From Cytophagales bacterium (GTDB lineage: Bacteria; Bacteroidota; Bacteroidia; Cytophagales; Amoebophilaceae): a DNA stretch of 7,830 bases. The notes beneath the pieces are model-generated. The model made no database searches. It was not told the origin of the DNA and was given only the letters and a program-made list of their open reading frames with translations. A program made the translations under genes and the position numbers. Below, piece by piece: positions 7,781-7,830 of this stretch (the stretch's first letter is position 1; the number at the start of each line of letters is the position of its first letter). The DNA lies in contig JAKSDE010000267.1 of assembly GCA_022360235.1 (NCBI GenBank), forward strand, positions 1 through 7,830. Direction: 5' to 3'.

Positions 7781-7830
7781 ATGTTAGATACAAAAGCCTA
7801 TTTAGTCGGCCCTGAAGTAATATTTTCTAA
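7781..7830 (+). CDS. Possible start of a gene running off the window
   Basis: An ATG at 7781 opens a frame that stays open to the window edge (MLDTKAYLVGPEVIFS). It begins 39 bases after the toxin frame ends. Composition is protein-like, but 16 codons are too few to identify a family. A G7 run precedes it at 7765-7771, and no promoter or Shine-Dalgarno is evident. Confidence 0.25.
   Translation, partial: MLDTKAYLVGPEVIFS

Overview
The window reads as chromosome of an AT-rich member of the Bacteroidota. Evidence: the tight cluster ligA - DUF6913-type gene - dapA, a 58-residue Hc1-type histone-like gene, an absence of clear Shine-Dalgarno sequences, and at least one good Bacteroidota -7 promoter element (TAnnTTTG, upstream of the metallopeptidase gene). 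The AT-richness, a decayed toxin-antitoxin pair and a possible insertion-sequence end would fit a host-associated lineage such as the Amoebophilus/Cardinium group. That narrower placement is a guess, not something the sequence proves.

Layout. 1-487 holds no convincing gene. Inside it, 270-366 is a GC-rich island with three abutting inverted repeats, the best candidate for an undescribed structured RNA or leader. 488-3904 (+) is a compact operon: NAD+-dependent DNA ligase LigA, a conserved DUF6913-type protein, and dihydrodipicolinate synthase DapA, with a 1-nt overlap and a 1-nt gap between them. A perfect 10-bp hairpin over the dapA stop codon separates this operon from a convergent small gene (3967-4143, -) for an Hc1-type DNA-binding protein. 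MazG nucleotide pyrophosphohydrolase (4305-5126, -) and a YugP-type membrane zinc metallopeptidase (5303-5977, -) follow. PrmC, the release-factor glutamine methyltransferase, is divergent from the latter (6193-7053, +).

7054-7780 looks like accessory, decaying DNA: an IS-end-like motif just after prmC, a non-coding or shattered stretch, an antitoxin whose N-terminal half does not look like antitoxin, and an overlapping RelE-like toxin interrupted by an in-frame amber stop after residue 73, with the rest of its reading frame intact. The last 50 bases may hold the start of another gene.

Functionally the intact genes are housekeeping: DNA joining, diaminopimelate/lysine synthesis, nucleoid protein, NTP pool cleaning, membrane proteolysis and translation termination. 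I see no clear novel multi-gene system. The points most worth a second look are the structured element at 270-366, the altered metal-binding residues in the second MazG domain, and the nonsense-broken toxin with its chimeric antitoxin.
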